21,815 bases of DNA from CAYPOY01 sp964412395. Its GTDB lineage: Bacteria; Chloroflexota; Anaerolineae; B4-G1. Of this stretch, positions 1-6,959 are shown one piece after another. A program made the translations under genes and the position numbers. The notes below the pieces were generated by a model, which made no database searches, was not told the DNA's origin, and was given only the letters and a program-made list of their open reading frames with translations. Location: NCBI GenBank assembly GCA_964412395.1, contig CAYPOY010000056.1:1-21815 (forward strand), written 5' to 3'. Position 1 is the first letter of the stretch. Each line of letters begins with the position of its first letter.

Positions 1-14
1 CCCTTTACGCCTCG

Positions 15-74
15 GTCAGAGACCTTCGGCGAACGTCAGAGACCTTCGGCGAACGTCAGAGACCTTCGGCGAAC
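15..74. repeat. 20-bp direct repeat, three perfect copies
   Basis: The unit GTCAGAGACCTTCGGCGAAC occurs three times head to tail without spacers (15-34, 35-54, 55-74). Each copy carries the small palindrome TTCGgCGAA. The sequence before position 15 and after 74 does not continue the unit. No function can be read from it. The absence of spacers argues against a CRISPR array. Confidence 0.9.
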
Positions 75-105
75 GAGGACGAGGCCATTCTGCTCATCCT
101 GGCAC

Positions 106-264
106 TCACGCTGGAGAAACGGCGTTGGGGCACACTTCCCGCATGTAATTGTACTCCTGATCCTCGATGATCAGAGCCCGCACGAAGGCAAGGAGAATGT
201 CCTGCTGATCCGGGGGAAGCTGGCCGAAAAGGTAGACAGCCTCCTCAAGAAGGTTCAGGGCCGG
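106..264 (-). pseudogene. Remnant of a small regulator-like coding sequence, no start codon
   Basis: An open frame ending at 106 encodes a protein-like tail beginning LNLLEEAVYLFGQLPPDQQ and continuing as an amphipathic helix (DILLAFVRALIIEDQ). Runs of this kind are common at the C-terminus of Xre-type regulators in Chloroflexota, but that link is from memory and weak. The frame stays open far upstream, but there it is only the shadow of the nitroreductase gene. No plausible start codon or ribosome binding site lies between the nitroreductase stop at 255 and this segment. I read it as a decayed or truncated gene end of about 50 codons; chance coding is possible. Confidence 0.3.
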
Positions 265-932
265 ATCTTCAGCCGCAATCGGCGCAGCAGATTCCCCAGC
301 AGCCCGCCCGGCATCTGTCCCGGCGTCACACCTCCGTCGTCTCCCCGATTGCCGTAGACGTCGTAATGAACGATCTCCACTAATGGCTTGCGGGATGGCG
401 GGTCCGGGTCCTCGGCCGGGAACCCCACTGTCAGTAGCCCTACGATCTCCACGTGATCCGGTATCTTGAGAACGGAGGCAATCGCCTTCCGGTCCAGGCC
501 CCCAATCCAGCAGGTCCCCAGCCCCAGGGCTTTGGCCTGCAACATGATCTGCGACCCCGCCAACCCTACATCCTCGTGGAGGAACTGCCGGTAGACCCGG
601 TTGCGGGCATCCCCGCACAAGACGATGAGCAGCGGGGCCTCCTCCACATGCGCCCAGCGGACGAAGTAGTAAGCGGCGTGCTTCGCGACCTCCCGGCGAA
701 CTGCCTCGTCCCGGACAACGATGAATGCCCACGGCTGCCGGTTGCTGGCCGAAGGCGCCCACCGCCCAGCCTCCAGCAGTTGTTCGACCATCTCGTCCGG
801 CACCGGGTCTGGCCGGTAGCGGCGGATGCTGCGTCGCCCCTTGAGCAGGGCCAGCACTGATTCGGGAGAGAGCTGTTCATCATTGGGGTGCTCGTCACCA
901 GCCCAAACAAGTTCGGGACTCCGGTATGTCAT
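255..932 (-). CDS. Nitroreductase family protein (FMN-dependent oxidoreductase), second of a tandem pair
   Basis: The 225-residue product has the nitroreductase fold signature. KGRRSIRRYRPDPVPDE at about residues 31-47 matches the phosphate-binding RRSxRxY segment that contacts FMN. GRWAPSASNRQPWAF follows, and GLGTCWIGG is the usual later glycine-rich segment. The family reduces nitro groups, quinones or enones with NAD(P)H using bound FMN; the substrate here cannot be inferred. The ATG at 932 is chosen because the frame upstream of it overlaps the preceding nitroreductase and is not family-like. Its first about 22 residues and the tail after YDVYGN are not part of the core domain. It starts one base after the upstream nitroreductase stop, so the two are almost certainly co-transcribed and translationally coupled. 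Confidence 0.9.
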   Translation of the reverse strand: MTYRSPELVWAGDEHPNDEQLSPESVLALLKGRRSIRRYRPDPVPDEMVEQLLEAGRWAPSASNRQPWAFIVVRDEAVRREVAKHAAYYFVRWAHVEEAPLLIVLCGDARNRVYRQFLHEDVGLAGSQIMLQAKALGLGTCWIGGLDRKAIASVLKIPDHVEIVGLLTVGFPAEDPDPPSRKPLVEIVHYDVYGNRGDDGGVTPGQMPGGLLGNLLRRLRLKIRP

Positions 933-933
933 C

Positions 934-1443
934 TCACCAGTGTTCGTACCGCACCAGTTCGGACAACGGCTTGCGCTTTTTCGGCCCGGGTTGGTCTGCC
1001 GGGTACCCCAACGGTGTGAAGACGATCGGCTCCACGCCGTCGGGCAGACCCAACACCTCGCGCGCCGCATCCGGGTCGAACGCGGCAATCCAGCACGTGC
1101 CCAGTCCCACGTCCGCGGCAGCCAGGATCAGGTGATCCATCACGATGGCCACGTCCACATCGGTGTAGTTCTTGCCGTCTCGGCGGGCCCAGCCGTGGGC
1201 CGGAAGCCCGCAGGCGCAGATAATCAACGGCGCTTGTACGAACCAATCCTGGCCGTAGATACGCTTCAACTCTGCTTCTCGACCCGCCGTGTGGATCACA
1301 ATGATCCGAAAAGGCTGCCGGTTGGTCGCGGTCGGCGCCAGGCGCACCGCCTGGAGCACCTGGTGCAGTTTTTCATCCTCGACTGGACCGGGTTTGTACG
1401 CCCGCACGCTGTACCGCTTCTCGATCAGTTCTGAGAATTCCAT
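934..1443 (-). CDS. Nitroreductase family protein, first of a tandem pair
   Basis: The 169-residue product begins MEFSELIEKRYSVRAYKPGP, the standard N-terminus of compact nitroreductases, with the FMN phosphate-binding residues R10, S12 and R14. APTATNRQPFRI and GLGTCWIAAF are the matching later segments. A GTG six codons upstream is possible, but the ATG at 1443 has AGGAG seven bases away and fits the family start. Length is normal for the short subfamily. It is only moderately similar to the adjacent nitroreductase, so the pair is either an old duplication or an assembled heterodimer; many such enzymes are dimers with FMN at the interface. An 8-bp repeat array lies directly upstream of the ribosome binding site. 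Confidence 0.92.
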   Translation of the reverse strand: MEFSELIEKRYSVRAYKPGPVEDEKLHQVLQAVRLAPTATNRQPFRIIVIHTAGREAELKRIYGQDWFVQAPLIICACGLPAHGWARRDGKNYTDVDVAIVMDHLILAAADVGLGTCWIAAFDPDAAREVLGLPDGVEPIVFTPLGYPADQPGPKKRKPLSELVRYEHW

Positions 1444-1460
1444 CCTCTGTCTCCTTTTCA

Positions 1461-1515
1461 CGAATCTACGAATTTACGAATCTACGAATCTACGAATCTA
1501 CGAATCCACGAATTT
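1461..1515. repeat. 8-bp tandem repeat array (CGAATCTA type)
   Basis: Seven consecutive octamers start at 1461: CGAATCTA, CGAATTTA, three more CGAATCTA, CGAATCCA and a final partial CGAATTT. The array fills most of the gap between the MEMO-domain gene (stop at 1528) and the nitroreductase pair, ending just before the ribosome binding site at about 1451. It is not palindromic. Similar short-period arrays occur at 10201, 18193 and 21168 in this window. Confidence 0.9.
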
Positions 1516-1527
1516 CGTCCATGGCGA

Positions 1528-2763
1528 TCACCTGAACAGAACGCCGCATATTGACACCAACGACGTACCATTGTCATCGGCAGGACAGCGATCGTAGGCC
1601 ACTTGCTCCCCCCGGACCGGGCTCAGCACGCGCAGCGCCAGGTAGATGGGTGGCAGCCCACACACGTTGCGGCGGTCTCCCTCGCGCTTGATCGCCGCGA
1701 AGAACCCCCCTGCGTCGCCTGCACATATCCGCTCAATAAGTTCATCGTCGGCCACTTGCAACCGAGCACGCCCCACGAGGTCCAGCGGTTGGCCGCCGAA
1801 GGCCGGGCCAACGTGCGAGAGATCACCTGCGGCTACGACAACCACCCGACGCCCGGCCGTCGTCTGTCTGAGCGTGTCCACCAGCGCATTGACCGCCGGG
1901 TCATGTTCAGGAAGGCCCGGCTTCGCCTCCCCCCGCACAAAGTGACCGAACGAGCCACATAGGATCGGCACAAGTTCGCATGGCTGCCCCTCGCGCGTGT
2001 AGTGCAGCCAGACCGCCGCCAGTTCGATGGAATGTTCGCTGCGATGGTAAAGTTCGTCGGCGAAAGCTGCTTCTGCACCTATCGCGCCGGCCAGCGCATC
2101 CACGACCTCGTGCGCTGTCGGCAGGACCCCGAACGGCGTACTGTAGTGCTGGCGCGTCAACGTCAGCCGACCGTCTTCCCCAAAGTGGTCGGTGCCCAGC
2201 AGGACCACCAGTTCGGCTGCCTTGACCACCTCCGCCGCACGCTTCCAGACGCGGGCGTAGACCGGCCCACCGCGAGCGTAGTCAATGTGCGGGCTAACCA
2301 GGCCACGGCCGTCGTCGAGGGTAGGGCTCACATCGCCCACAGTGTCGAGATAGCCATGCAGGGAGCAGCGCAGTTCGTCCGCGCCGGCCGGGTACGACCG
2401 CCCGGCGAGGACAGGCGGCCGGAAGGGGGCCTGATGGTACTCGGCCAATGCGCGTTCCCGCGCCCGGGCGAAGCGGTCGTTGTCCAACAGCAACGCCTCG
2501 TCGAACACGGCCAGGACTTGCTTCAGCGCATCCGGCCCGATGCGCAGCCCGAACCGGACGCCAAGGGCCGCGCGGAGGGCACTGCTGTCCCGCGTCCCAT
2601 CGCACAGCGCTAACATTGGGGCCAGATACTGAGGGATGACGACCGTCTTATCGGTCAGTTGCAGCGGATCGCGCAGCAGGAGAGATATCCGCCTCCTCTG
2701 AGCGATTGGGTGGACGTCAACAGCACGCAGCTTAGGAAATCGCGCCTCCATCGGAGTAGTCAT
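1528..2763 (-). CDS. MEMO-domain protein (AmmeMemoRadiSam system protein B family) with N-terminal extension
   Basis: The 411-residue product carries a MEMO domain from about residue 115 to the end. VLAGRSYPAG opens it. SPHIDYARGG (H159), LLGTDHFG (H193), HRSEHSIE (H240, H244), GDLSHVGP (H317) and NVCGL (C368) are the conserved blocks that line the metal site in MEMO1 and the related LigB-type dioxygenases. The function of the bacterial family is not established. AMMECR1 and radical SAM partners often accompany it, but neither is present here. The first about 110 residues are an extra domain, helical and PqqD- or winged-helix-like in feel; that reading is inference. The gene starts 20 bases after the DUF362 gene and belongs to the same operon. 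No strong ribosome binding site precedes either the ATG at 2763 or the one at 2751. Confidence 0.88.
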   Translation of the reverse strand: MTTPMEARFPKLRAVDVHPIAQRRRISLLLRDPLQLTDKTVVIPQYLAPMLALCDGTRDSSALRAALGVRFGLRIGPDALKQVLAVFDEALLLDNDRFARARERALAEYHQAPFRPPVLAGRSYPAGADELRCSLHGYLDTVGDVSPTLDDGRGLVSPHIDYARGGPVYARVWKRAAEVVKAAELVVLLGTDHFGEDGRLTLTRQHYSTPFGVLPTAHEVVDALAGAIGAEAAFADELYHRSEHSIELAAVWLHYTREGQPCELVPILCGSFGHFVRGEAKPGLPEHDPAVNALVDTLRQTTAGRRVVVVAAGDLSHVGPAFGGQPLDLVGRARLQVADDELIERICAGDAGGFFAAIKREGDRRNVCGLPPIYLALRVLSPVRGEQVAYDRCPADDNGTSLVSICGVLFR

Positions 2764-2783
2764 TCTGCCGTACCACTATGCAT

Positions 2784-3902
2784 TCAGCCACCCACGCCGA
2801 CGATGCGGGCAATCAGGTTACGGTGCGGCGTGATGGCCCCCTGCGGGCAGACCTCGGCACAGCAGAAGCAACCTATGCAGCGATCCAGGTCAAAGAGAGG
2901 GGGCTGCCCAGGCGTGATTGCCTCCCGGGGACAAACCTCCGCGCAGCGACCGCAGCCGACGCACGCGGACGATACCAGCCGGGGGCGGAGCCGTATGGCC
3001 CTGCTCAGCGGCGCGCTGACCCACGCGGGGACGCGGAAGTACCAGTGGGCCTTCGGCAGGGACACTGTCCCGAAATCCAAAACACGCCCCTGCCCCATGA
3101 CCTGCACCGCGTCGAGGTCCGAGACCCCCAGCCTCCGGGCGCCCGCCTGGCCCAGGTGAAGGACCTCGCCAGGCCGGTAGCCCAACGCCTGCGTAATCAC
3201 CGCGTCCAGCGCGACCGGGTCCGCCGAGGCCGCCAGACATCCATACCGGCGGGGTGTGCCCCCCACCCCCGGCCCATTCCCTTCCTGGCCCAACACCCCG
3301 TCCATCAGTGTCAACCCCGGCCGGACCAGTTCCAGCACATCCACCAGGGCCTGGCTAAAGTCCTGCACGCCAGGGGCTCGACAGTGGATCTCGCGTTTGC
3401 GGGTGCCAGGGACGGTGCCGAAGAGGTTCTTCACCGCGCCCGTGTAGAGGGTCAGGATGTGGGTCTTCAGTTTGGGCAGGTTAATCACCAGGTCAGCCTC
3501 GAGAACCGGGCGGGCGATGAAGTAATCACTGCCGTCCAGCCGCTTCCACACCACCCCGTCGAAGGGGACCAGGCGAGCGCCGGTGCACTCCGCTACCTCC
3601 GCCATCCTGCTCCTGCGCAAGACCAGGGAAATGTTCCTGGCGGAGCCGCCGGGGGAGTCGCCGATGAGAACAGTCCCTCCGGCCTCCTGCACCAGTTCAG
3701 CCATCGCCTGGACCACTGCCGGGTGGGTCGTTACCGCCTGCTCCAGGTCGGCGGCAGCCAGCAGATTGGGTTTGAGCAACACCCGCATCCCTGGACGGAC
3801 GAACCGGCCGATGCCGCCCAGTGGGGCGAGTACGACGATCACCGCCTGGCGGACTGCGCCGGGCTCATACGCCTCGCAGGCAACGACAGAGACGATGGAC
3901 AT
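2784..3902 (-). CDS. DUF362 domain protein with C-terminal double [4Fe-4S] ferredoxin domain
   Basis: The 372-residue protein has a DUF362 domain over about residues 15-235: RVLLKPNLL, GDSPGG, DLVINLPKLKTH and GAVKNLFGTVPG are characteristic. A bacterial ferredoxin domain follows at about 313-360 with two CxxCxxCxxxCP motifs, CVGCGRCAEVCP and CIGCFCCAEVCP. The second has an extra cysteine. The family is thought to be an iron-sulfur redox protein; its substrate is unknown. It starts four bases after the cyclophilin stop and runs into the MEMO gene, so it is an operon member. Together with two flavin reductases downstream it suggests an electron-transfer function (inference). No signal peptide is visible, so it is probably cytoplasmic. 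Confidence 0.9.
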   Translation of the reverse strand: MSIVSVVACEAYEPGAVRQAVIVVLAPLGGIGRFVRPGMRVLLKPNLLAAADLEQAVTTHPAVVQAMAELVQEAGGTVLIGDSPGGSARNISLVLRRSRMAEVAECTGARLVPFDGVVWKRLDGSDYFIARPVLEADLVINLPKLKTHILTLYTGAVKNLFGTVPGTRKREIHCRAPGVQDFSQALVDVLELVRPGLTLMDGVLGQEGNGPGVGGTPRRYGCLAASADPVALDAVITQALGYRPGEVLHLGQAGARRLGVSDLDAVQVMGQGRVLDFGTVSLPKAHWYFRVPAWVSAPLSRAIRLRPRLVSSACVGCGRCAEVCPREAITPGQPPLFDLDRCIGCFCCAEVCPQGAITPHRNLIARIVGVGG

Positions 3903-3906
3903 ATTC

Positions 3907-4677
3907 TCACCGCTCTTCGATGCGGATGATCTTGATCAGGTCGCCAGGGGACGTAGCAGCCTGGGGGTCACGGGGCGACAGCGATTCGAGCACGTCCATA
4001 CCTTCGATCACCCGCCCGAAAACGGCGTGATGACCGTCCAGCCAGGGGGTAGGTTCGTAGGTGAGGAAGAACTGGCTGCCATTGGTGTCAGGCCCCGAGT
4101 TGGCCATGGAGAGAATGCCAGGGCTGTCGTGCTTCAGGTCCGGGTGAAACTCGTCGGGGAATCTGTAGCCCGGCCCCCCCGTACCAGTGCCGGTGGGGTC
4201 ACCCCCCTGGGCCATGAAGTCCGGGATGACGCGGTGAAAGGTCGTGTTGTCGTAAAATCCCTGGCGGACAAGAAAGACGAAATTGTTGACCGTGTTGGGC
4301 GCTTTGTCGGCGAACAGTTCGACGACGATACCGCCCTTTTCGGTTTCGAAGGTGGCGATGTAGGTCTTGCCGGGGTCAATCTGCATCACCGGGGGCGCGC
4401 TGTACATGTTGTTACGGTCGGCAGGATTTGTTGGCATTGAGATAGACTCCCCTTCAGACAAGACGGCGGGCGTGGGAGAAACCGGTTTGCCCGGTCCTAC
4501 GGTAAACCAAAGAGCCACCGCGCCCAGTAAGAGTGCGGCAGAGATGCCGCCAACCCACCACCAGAAACGGGTGGAGGAACTCGAAGCAGACTTTTGCTGC
4601 GACTCGGACAGGTATTGCCTCCGCCTACCACTGGCTGGCGGCCGGACGCGGCGGTTTTTCTTTCCTTTCCTGGACAA
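3907..4677 (-). CDS. Membrane-anchored peptidyl-prolyl cis-trans isomerase, cyclophilin type
   Basis: The product of about 256 residues has a basic N-terminus (SRKGKKNRRVRPP), a single membrane helix at about 39-61 and a cyclophilin domain from about 100 to the end. Catalytic features are present: FHRVIPDFMAQGGD supplies the arginine and phenylalanine, NGSQFFLT the glutamine, and WLDGHHAVFG the tryptophan and histidine of the active-site rim. The domain is likely extracytoplasmic, helping proteins fold after export. There is no ATG at the 5' end. The TTG at 4677 is chosen because AAAGGA sits seven bases upstream; a neighbouring TTG at 4680 and one at 4716 are alternatives. The gene leads the operon with the DUF362, MEMO and nitroreductase genes. 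Confidence 0.9.
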   Translation of the reverse strand: MSRKGKKNRRVRPPASGRRRQYLSESQQKSASSSSTRFWWWVGGISAALLLGAVALWFTVGPGKPVSPTPAVLSEGESISMPTNPADRNNMYSAPPVMQIDPGKTYIATFETEKGGIVVELFADKAPNTVNNFVFLVRQGFYDNTTFHRVIPDFMAQGGDPTGTGTGGPGYRFPDEFHPDLKHDSPGILSMANSGPDTNGSQFFLTYEPTPWLDGHHAVFGRVIEGMDVLESLSPRDPQAATSPGDLIKIIRIEER

Positions 4678-4752
4678 CAAGGATTCCTTTCTGGCATCTA
4701 AATAGTGACTACACAAAGAGACTGAGAGCCCAATGCTACTGAATTGAGTTTA

Positions 4753-4781
4753 AGTATACCATAATTGCTCATATTCACCAA
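4753..4781 (-). promoter_or_regulatory. Predicted promoter of the cyclophilin operon (extended -10)
   Basis: On the minus strand TATACT (4758-4753) is preceded by TG one base away, giving the extended -10 form TGGTATACT. TTGGTG lies 17 bases upstream at 4781-4776 and matches only the TTG of a -35 box. It sits about 75 bases upstream of the chosen start, in the only gap available to drive the five-gene operon. Confidence 0.5.
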
Positions 4782-4838
4782 AGACAACCGGGCAGCGTCG
4801 GAAGTCGGAGAATGTTCATGCGAATGTGCCTCAAGCAT

Positions 4839-4865
4839 ACAGGCCCGGCGCTGTGCCGGGCCTGT
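4839..4865 (-). terminator. Strong GC hairpin after the aromatic-repeat protein gene
   Basis: ACAGGCCCGGC (4839-4849) pairs perfectly with GCCGGGCCTGT (4855-4865) around a five-base loop, giving an 11-bp stem. It lies 24 bases downstream of the stop at 4889, where a terminator for that operon would be. The minus strand after the stem is not a clear T tract, so factor-independent termination is not certain. It may instead stabilise the 3' end of the message. Confidence 0.5.
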
Positions 4866-4888
4866 AGCCGAAACGCCCATTCGGGAAT

Positions 4889-5707
4889 CTACGGCTGTGG
4901 CGGAGGACCAGAGCCGGGTGGAATCGTCTCTCCATCGGGGAGATCACGCAAATAGCTACACGAAACGAACCGCACGTCCTCCCACACGTGCCCCTCCGCC
5001 TCGAAGGTTGCAATGTCACGGATCCACCGCTTTGCGCCCCCTTCCAGCCGATAGATGTGAGGACTGCTATGACACTTGAGCAACACATGTAGCGGCGTTC
5101 CTATCTCAAACTGGTCCAGGAAGCCATTCTCCACGATATGCACGTCTCCCCAGGTGAAGTCAAAGTGCTCAAAAGCATCCAGGCTGCTGATCCAGCGGAA
5201 CTGCCCGTTCTGGTAGACGTAAATCTCCTCGTCGTCCTCCTCTTTGACCACCAGCCCGTCCCGCATCACGAGGGCAGCGCTATCAGGCATGGCAGTGGCC
5301 AAGGTAGTGCCGTGCCGGTTGAAAGGAATGTTGATCAGCACGACGGTGATGAGCAAGCCCAGCGCCAGCCGGCCCATCAGGCGGGCAGCGTGGGAAGGAG
5401 CTTGCCCTGAGCCTGTCGAAGGGCCTGGGGACACAGGTGGCAGTTCCACCTCTGGCTCCGGCTCCGATTCTGGCGGCTCCCTCTCTGCCACAGCCTGCGG
5501 CTCTGTGAACGCTCCCACAGATTCCAATGGCTCGGCGAGAGCGGTAACAGGCGGGGTGGGCACTCCGGCAACAGGTGGCTCAGCGGAAAGCAGGGGCCCC
5601 TCAGTTACACTCGGGGCAGGCTGTCTCCGGGCCCGCATCCGCTCCTCAATCTCCTCCACCAGCAAGTCGAGTATCTGGTTCACACGGGCTGGCTGCTGAT
5701 TATTCAT
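4889..5707 (-). CDS. Single-pass membrane protein with proline-rich linker and two C-terminal aromatic repeats
   Basis: The 272-residue protein has a helical N-terminus (residues 5-28), a linker rich in Pro and Glu (30-105), one membrane helix at about 112-128 and an outer domain. That domain holds two copies of a motif of about 45 residues, at 162-206 and 218-263. Their shared pattern is IY...G....RWI.....F......W.DV..V. Such RWI/W.DV repeats recur in surface proteins of Chloroflexota and may be binding modules; that is recollection, not proof. I do not recognise a function. The linker residues STGSGQ (97-102) are coded by a REP-like element (see 5404). It overlaps no gene and starts seven bases after the upstream membrane protein stop, so the two are probably coupled. 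Confidence 0.8.
   Translation of the reverse strand: MNNQQPARVNQILDLLVEEIEERMRARRQPAPSVTEGPLLSAEPPVAGVPTPPVTALAEPLESVGAFTEPQAVAEREPPESEPEPEVELPPVSPGPSTGSGQAPSHAARLMGRLALGLLITVVLINIPFNRHGTTLATAMPDSAALVMRDGLVVKEEDDEEIYVYQNGQFRWISSLDAFEHFDFTWGDVHIVENGFLDQFEIGTPLHVLLKCHSSPHIYRLEGGAKRWIRDIATFEAEGHVWEDVRFVSCSYLRDLPDGETIPPGSGPPPQP
5404..5424. repeat. REP-like dispersed element inside a coding region
   Basis: On the minus strand the element reads GCCCTTCGACAGGCTCAGGG plus a final C, an imperfect palindrome with arms GCCCT and AGGGC. CCCTTCGACAGGCTCAGGG is a familiar dispersed sequence in many environmental bacterial genomes, where its translation appears as STGSGQ. Here it is read in frame within the flexible linker of the 4889-5707 gene. 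Confidence 0.65.
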
Positions 5708-5714
5708 AATCGCT

Positions 5715-6404
5715 CTACCTCACGGTGAAGAAACCCAAAATCTCGCCGATGCTGGCCAAGATATTGGCGTAAAAGTTACCGCCCAGTCGGCGGAACAACT
5801 CGAACTGCATGCTTGGCGCACCGATGAACGGGCGCAACGTCCAGGCCATCTGGCTACCGACGAAGGCGTAGATCAGGATCCACAGCCGCACCACGTTCCG
5901 CTTGGCCTTTATCCCTTCCTTACCACCGGTAGACACGACCCGCATACCCTGGCTGAGGAACGCCACCCCCACCAGGCCCGCGATAGTGAAGACGCCTACG
6001 TTGAGCAGTTTGAAGAACTGGTACTGACTCGTCGTGAGCAGGAAGAAAAGCACAATAGGGGCAAAACTGAGGAGCAGCACCGCCGTCACCGTGATTGCCG
6101 TCAGAATGAGGGTAAAGTTCTGCGTCAGGCTCTGGTTGGAGCCGAAGATGAGGTTGAAGAAATAGAGCGTGGGCGAGCAGACGACGAGCGTAGCCAGGAA
6201 GAGCAGCGGCAACTTGACGGCGGAACTGAGCGTCTGCCATAGGCTATGGGTTGAGCCCATCACTGCCCCGTACAACGCGAAGAAGGCAACGCTGGAAATA
6301 AGCATGGCCCGCATCTTCCGACCCAATTCCACTCCCTCCCGAATCTCGGCGAAGAACAGGCGCCGATTGCGCAGTATCGTCTCAATAATCGCCAGATTGT
6401 TCAC
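5715..6404 (-). CDS. Polytopic membrane protein of the family often annotated actin-binding WH2-like
   Basis: The 229-residue product has a polar N-terminus (NNLAIIETILRNRRLFFAEI) and about five or six membrane helices. Conserved-looking stretches are YGAVMGSTHSLWQ, SAVKLPLLFLATLVVCSPTL and TAITVTAVLLLSFAPIVLFFLLT. I recognise it as a member of a widespread family that databases sometimes call actin-binding WH2 domain-containing; that name is almost certainly uninformative in bacteria. A YIP1-like fold is possible. The GTG at 6404 is chosen over the GTG at 6413 because AGGAG lies eight bases upstream of it. The downstream partner is the aromatic-repeat protein, seven bases away. Confidence 0.78.
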   Translation of the reverse strand: MNNLAIIETILRNRRLFFAEIREGVELGRKMRAMLISSVAFFALYGAVMGSTHSLWQTLSSAVKLPLLFLATLVVCSPTLYFFNLIFGSNQSLTQNFTLILTAITVTAVLLLSFAPIVLFFLLTTSQYQFFKLLNVGVFTIAGLVGVAFLSQGMRVVSTGGKEGIKAKRNVVRLWILIYAFVGSQMAWTLRPFIGAPSMQFELFRRLGGNFYANILASIGEILGFFTVR

Positions 6405-6481
6405 TTGATGCACTCCTATGTGTTAGATTCTTGATGTCAGCGCTGGTCTCATCAGCCTTCCCCCTGGATTAACACCCGCCG

Positions 6482-6928
6482 CTACCCGGCCCGTATGGAT
6501 TTAACCAAGCGACGAATAAGACCCAAGAGTGCCGGAGCGAGCATCAGCGCCACCACATATCCCCCGTGAATGGATGTCCTCCTTACATCCACCCATCCAT
6601 TCCCCGGCCCTTTCCAGTAGACCACTGTGCCCACAGCCATCACTGCCACAGCAAGCATCGTGCCGACCAGCAATGACAAGGCCCGCTGCCACGTCCGGGC
6701 ACTGCGCATGTAGGCCAGTGCTCCCTCTACCAAAATAAGCGTTAACAGAAGCATGTAGGATAACTGGTAACTATTGTCCACCTCGTCGAAGGCTAGCACC
6801 ACTGCCAGGGGCATAACGCCGTACAGCCCAAAAGAGAGCCGCGTCCAGTCCTCCCACACATCCGTCACCAGTCGAAAAAGAGGCCGCAGCGAGCGGGTGA
6901 GCGCCAGGGCAGTCACTGCAATCACCAA
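6482..6928 (-). CDS. Small polytopic membrane protein with an apparent 5' frame break
   Basis: The open frame encodes 148 residues with about four hydrophobic helices (for example MPLAVVLAF, YMLLLTLILVEGALAYM, LVGTMLAVAVMAVGTVVYW and VVALMLAPALLGLI). I do not recognise the family. The frame has only TTG or GTG as possible starts at 6928/6925 and no ribosome binding site. An ATG at 6948, eleven bases after the preceding stop and with AGAGGA upstream, opens a different frame (MSAAIEFW, stop at 6922). Adding one base to the T run at 6930-6927 (minus strand) would fuse them into MSAAIEFLVIAVTALAL, a natural start. The gene therefore probably begins at 6948 and is broken by one base, by mutation, phase variation or sequencing error. 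It is the third gene of the PadR cluster. Confidence 0.65.
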   Translation of the reverse strand: MVIAVTALALTRSLRPLFRLVTDVWEDWTRLSFGLYGVMPLAVVLAFDEVDNSYQLSYMLLLTLILVEGALAYMRSARTWQRALSLLVGTMLAVAVMAVGTVVYWKGPGNGWVDVRRTSIHGGYVVALMLAPALLGLIRRLVKSIRAG

Positions 6929-6959
6929 AATTCGATAGCCGCGCTCATGTTATTTTCCT

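Noticed and set aside
15..74. Possible CRISPR array
   Set aside because: The 20-bp units are directly abutting with no spacers and no cas genes occur in the window.
264..762. Long minus-strand open frame overlapping the nitroreductase gene
   Set aside because: Its residues are low-complexity Gly/Arg/Pro shadow sequence; the nitroreductase frame is clearly the real one.
2778..3929. Long plus-strand open frame of 383 codons opposite the DUF362 gene
   Set aside because: It is the antisense of a well-recognised gene, composed of GC-rich shadow sequence without domain features.
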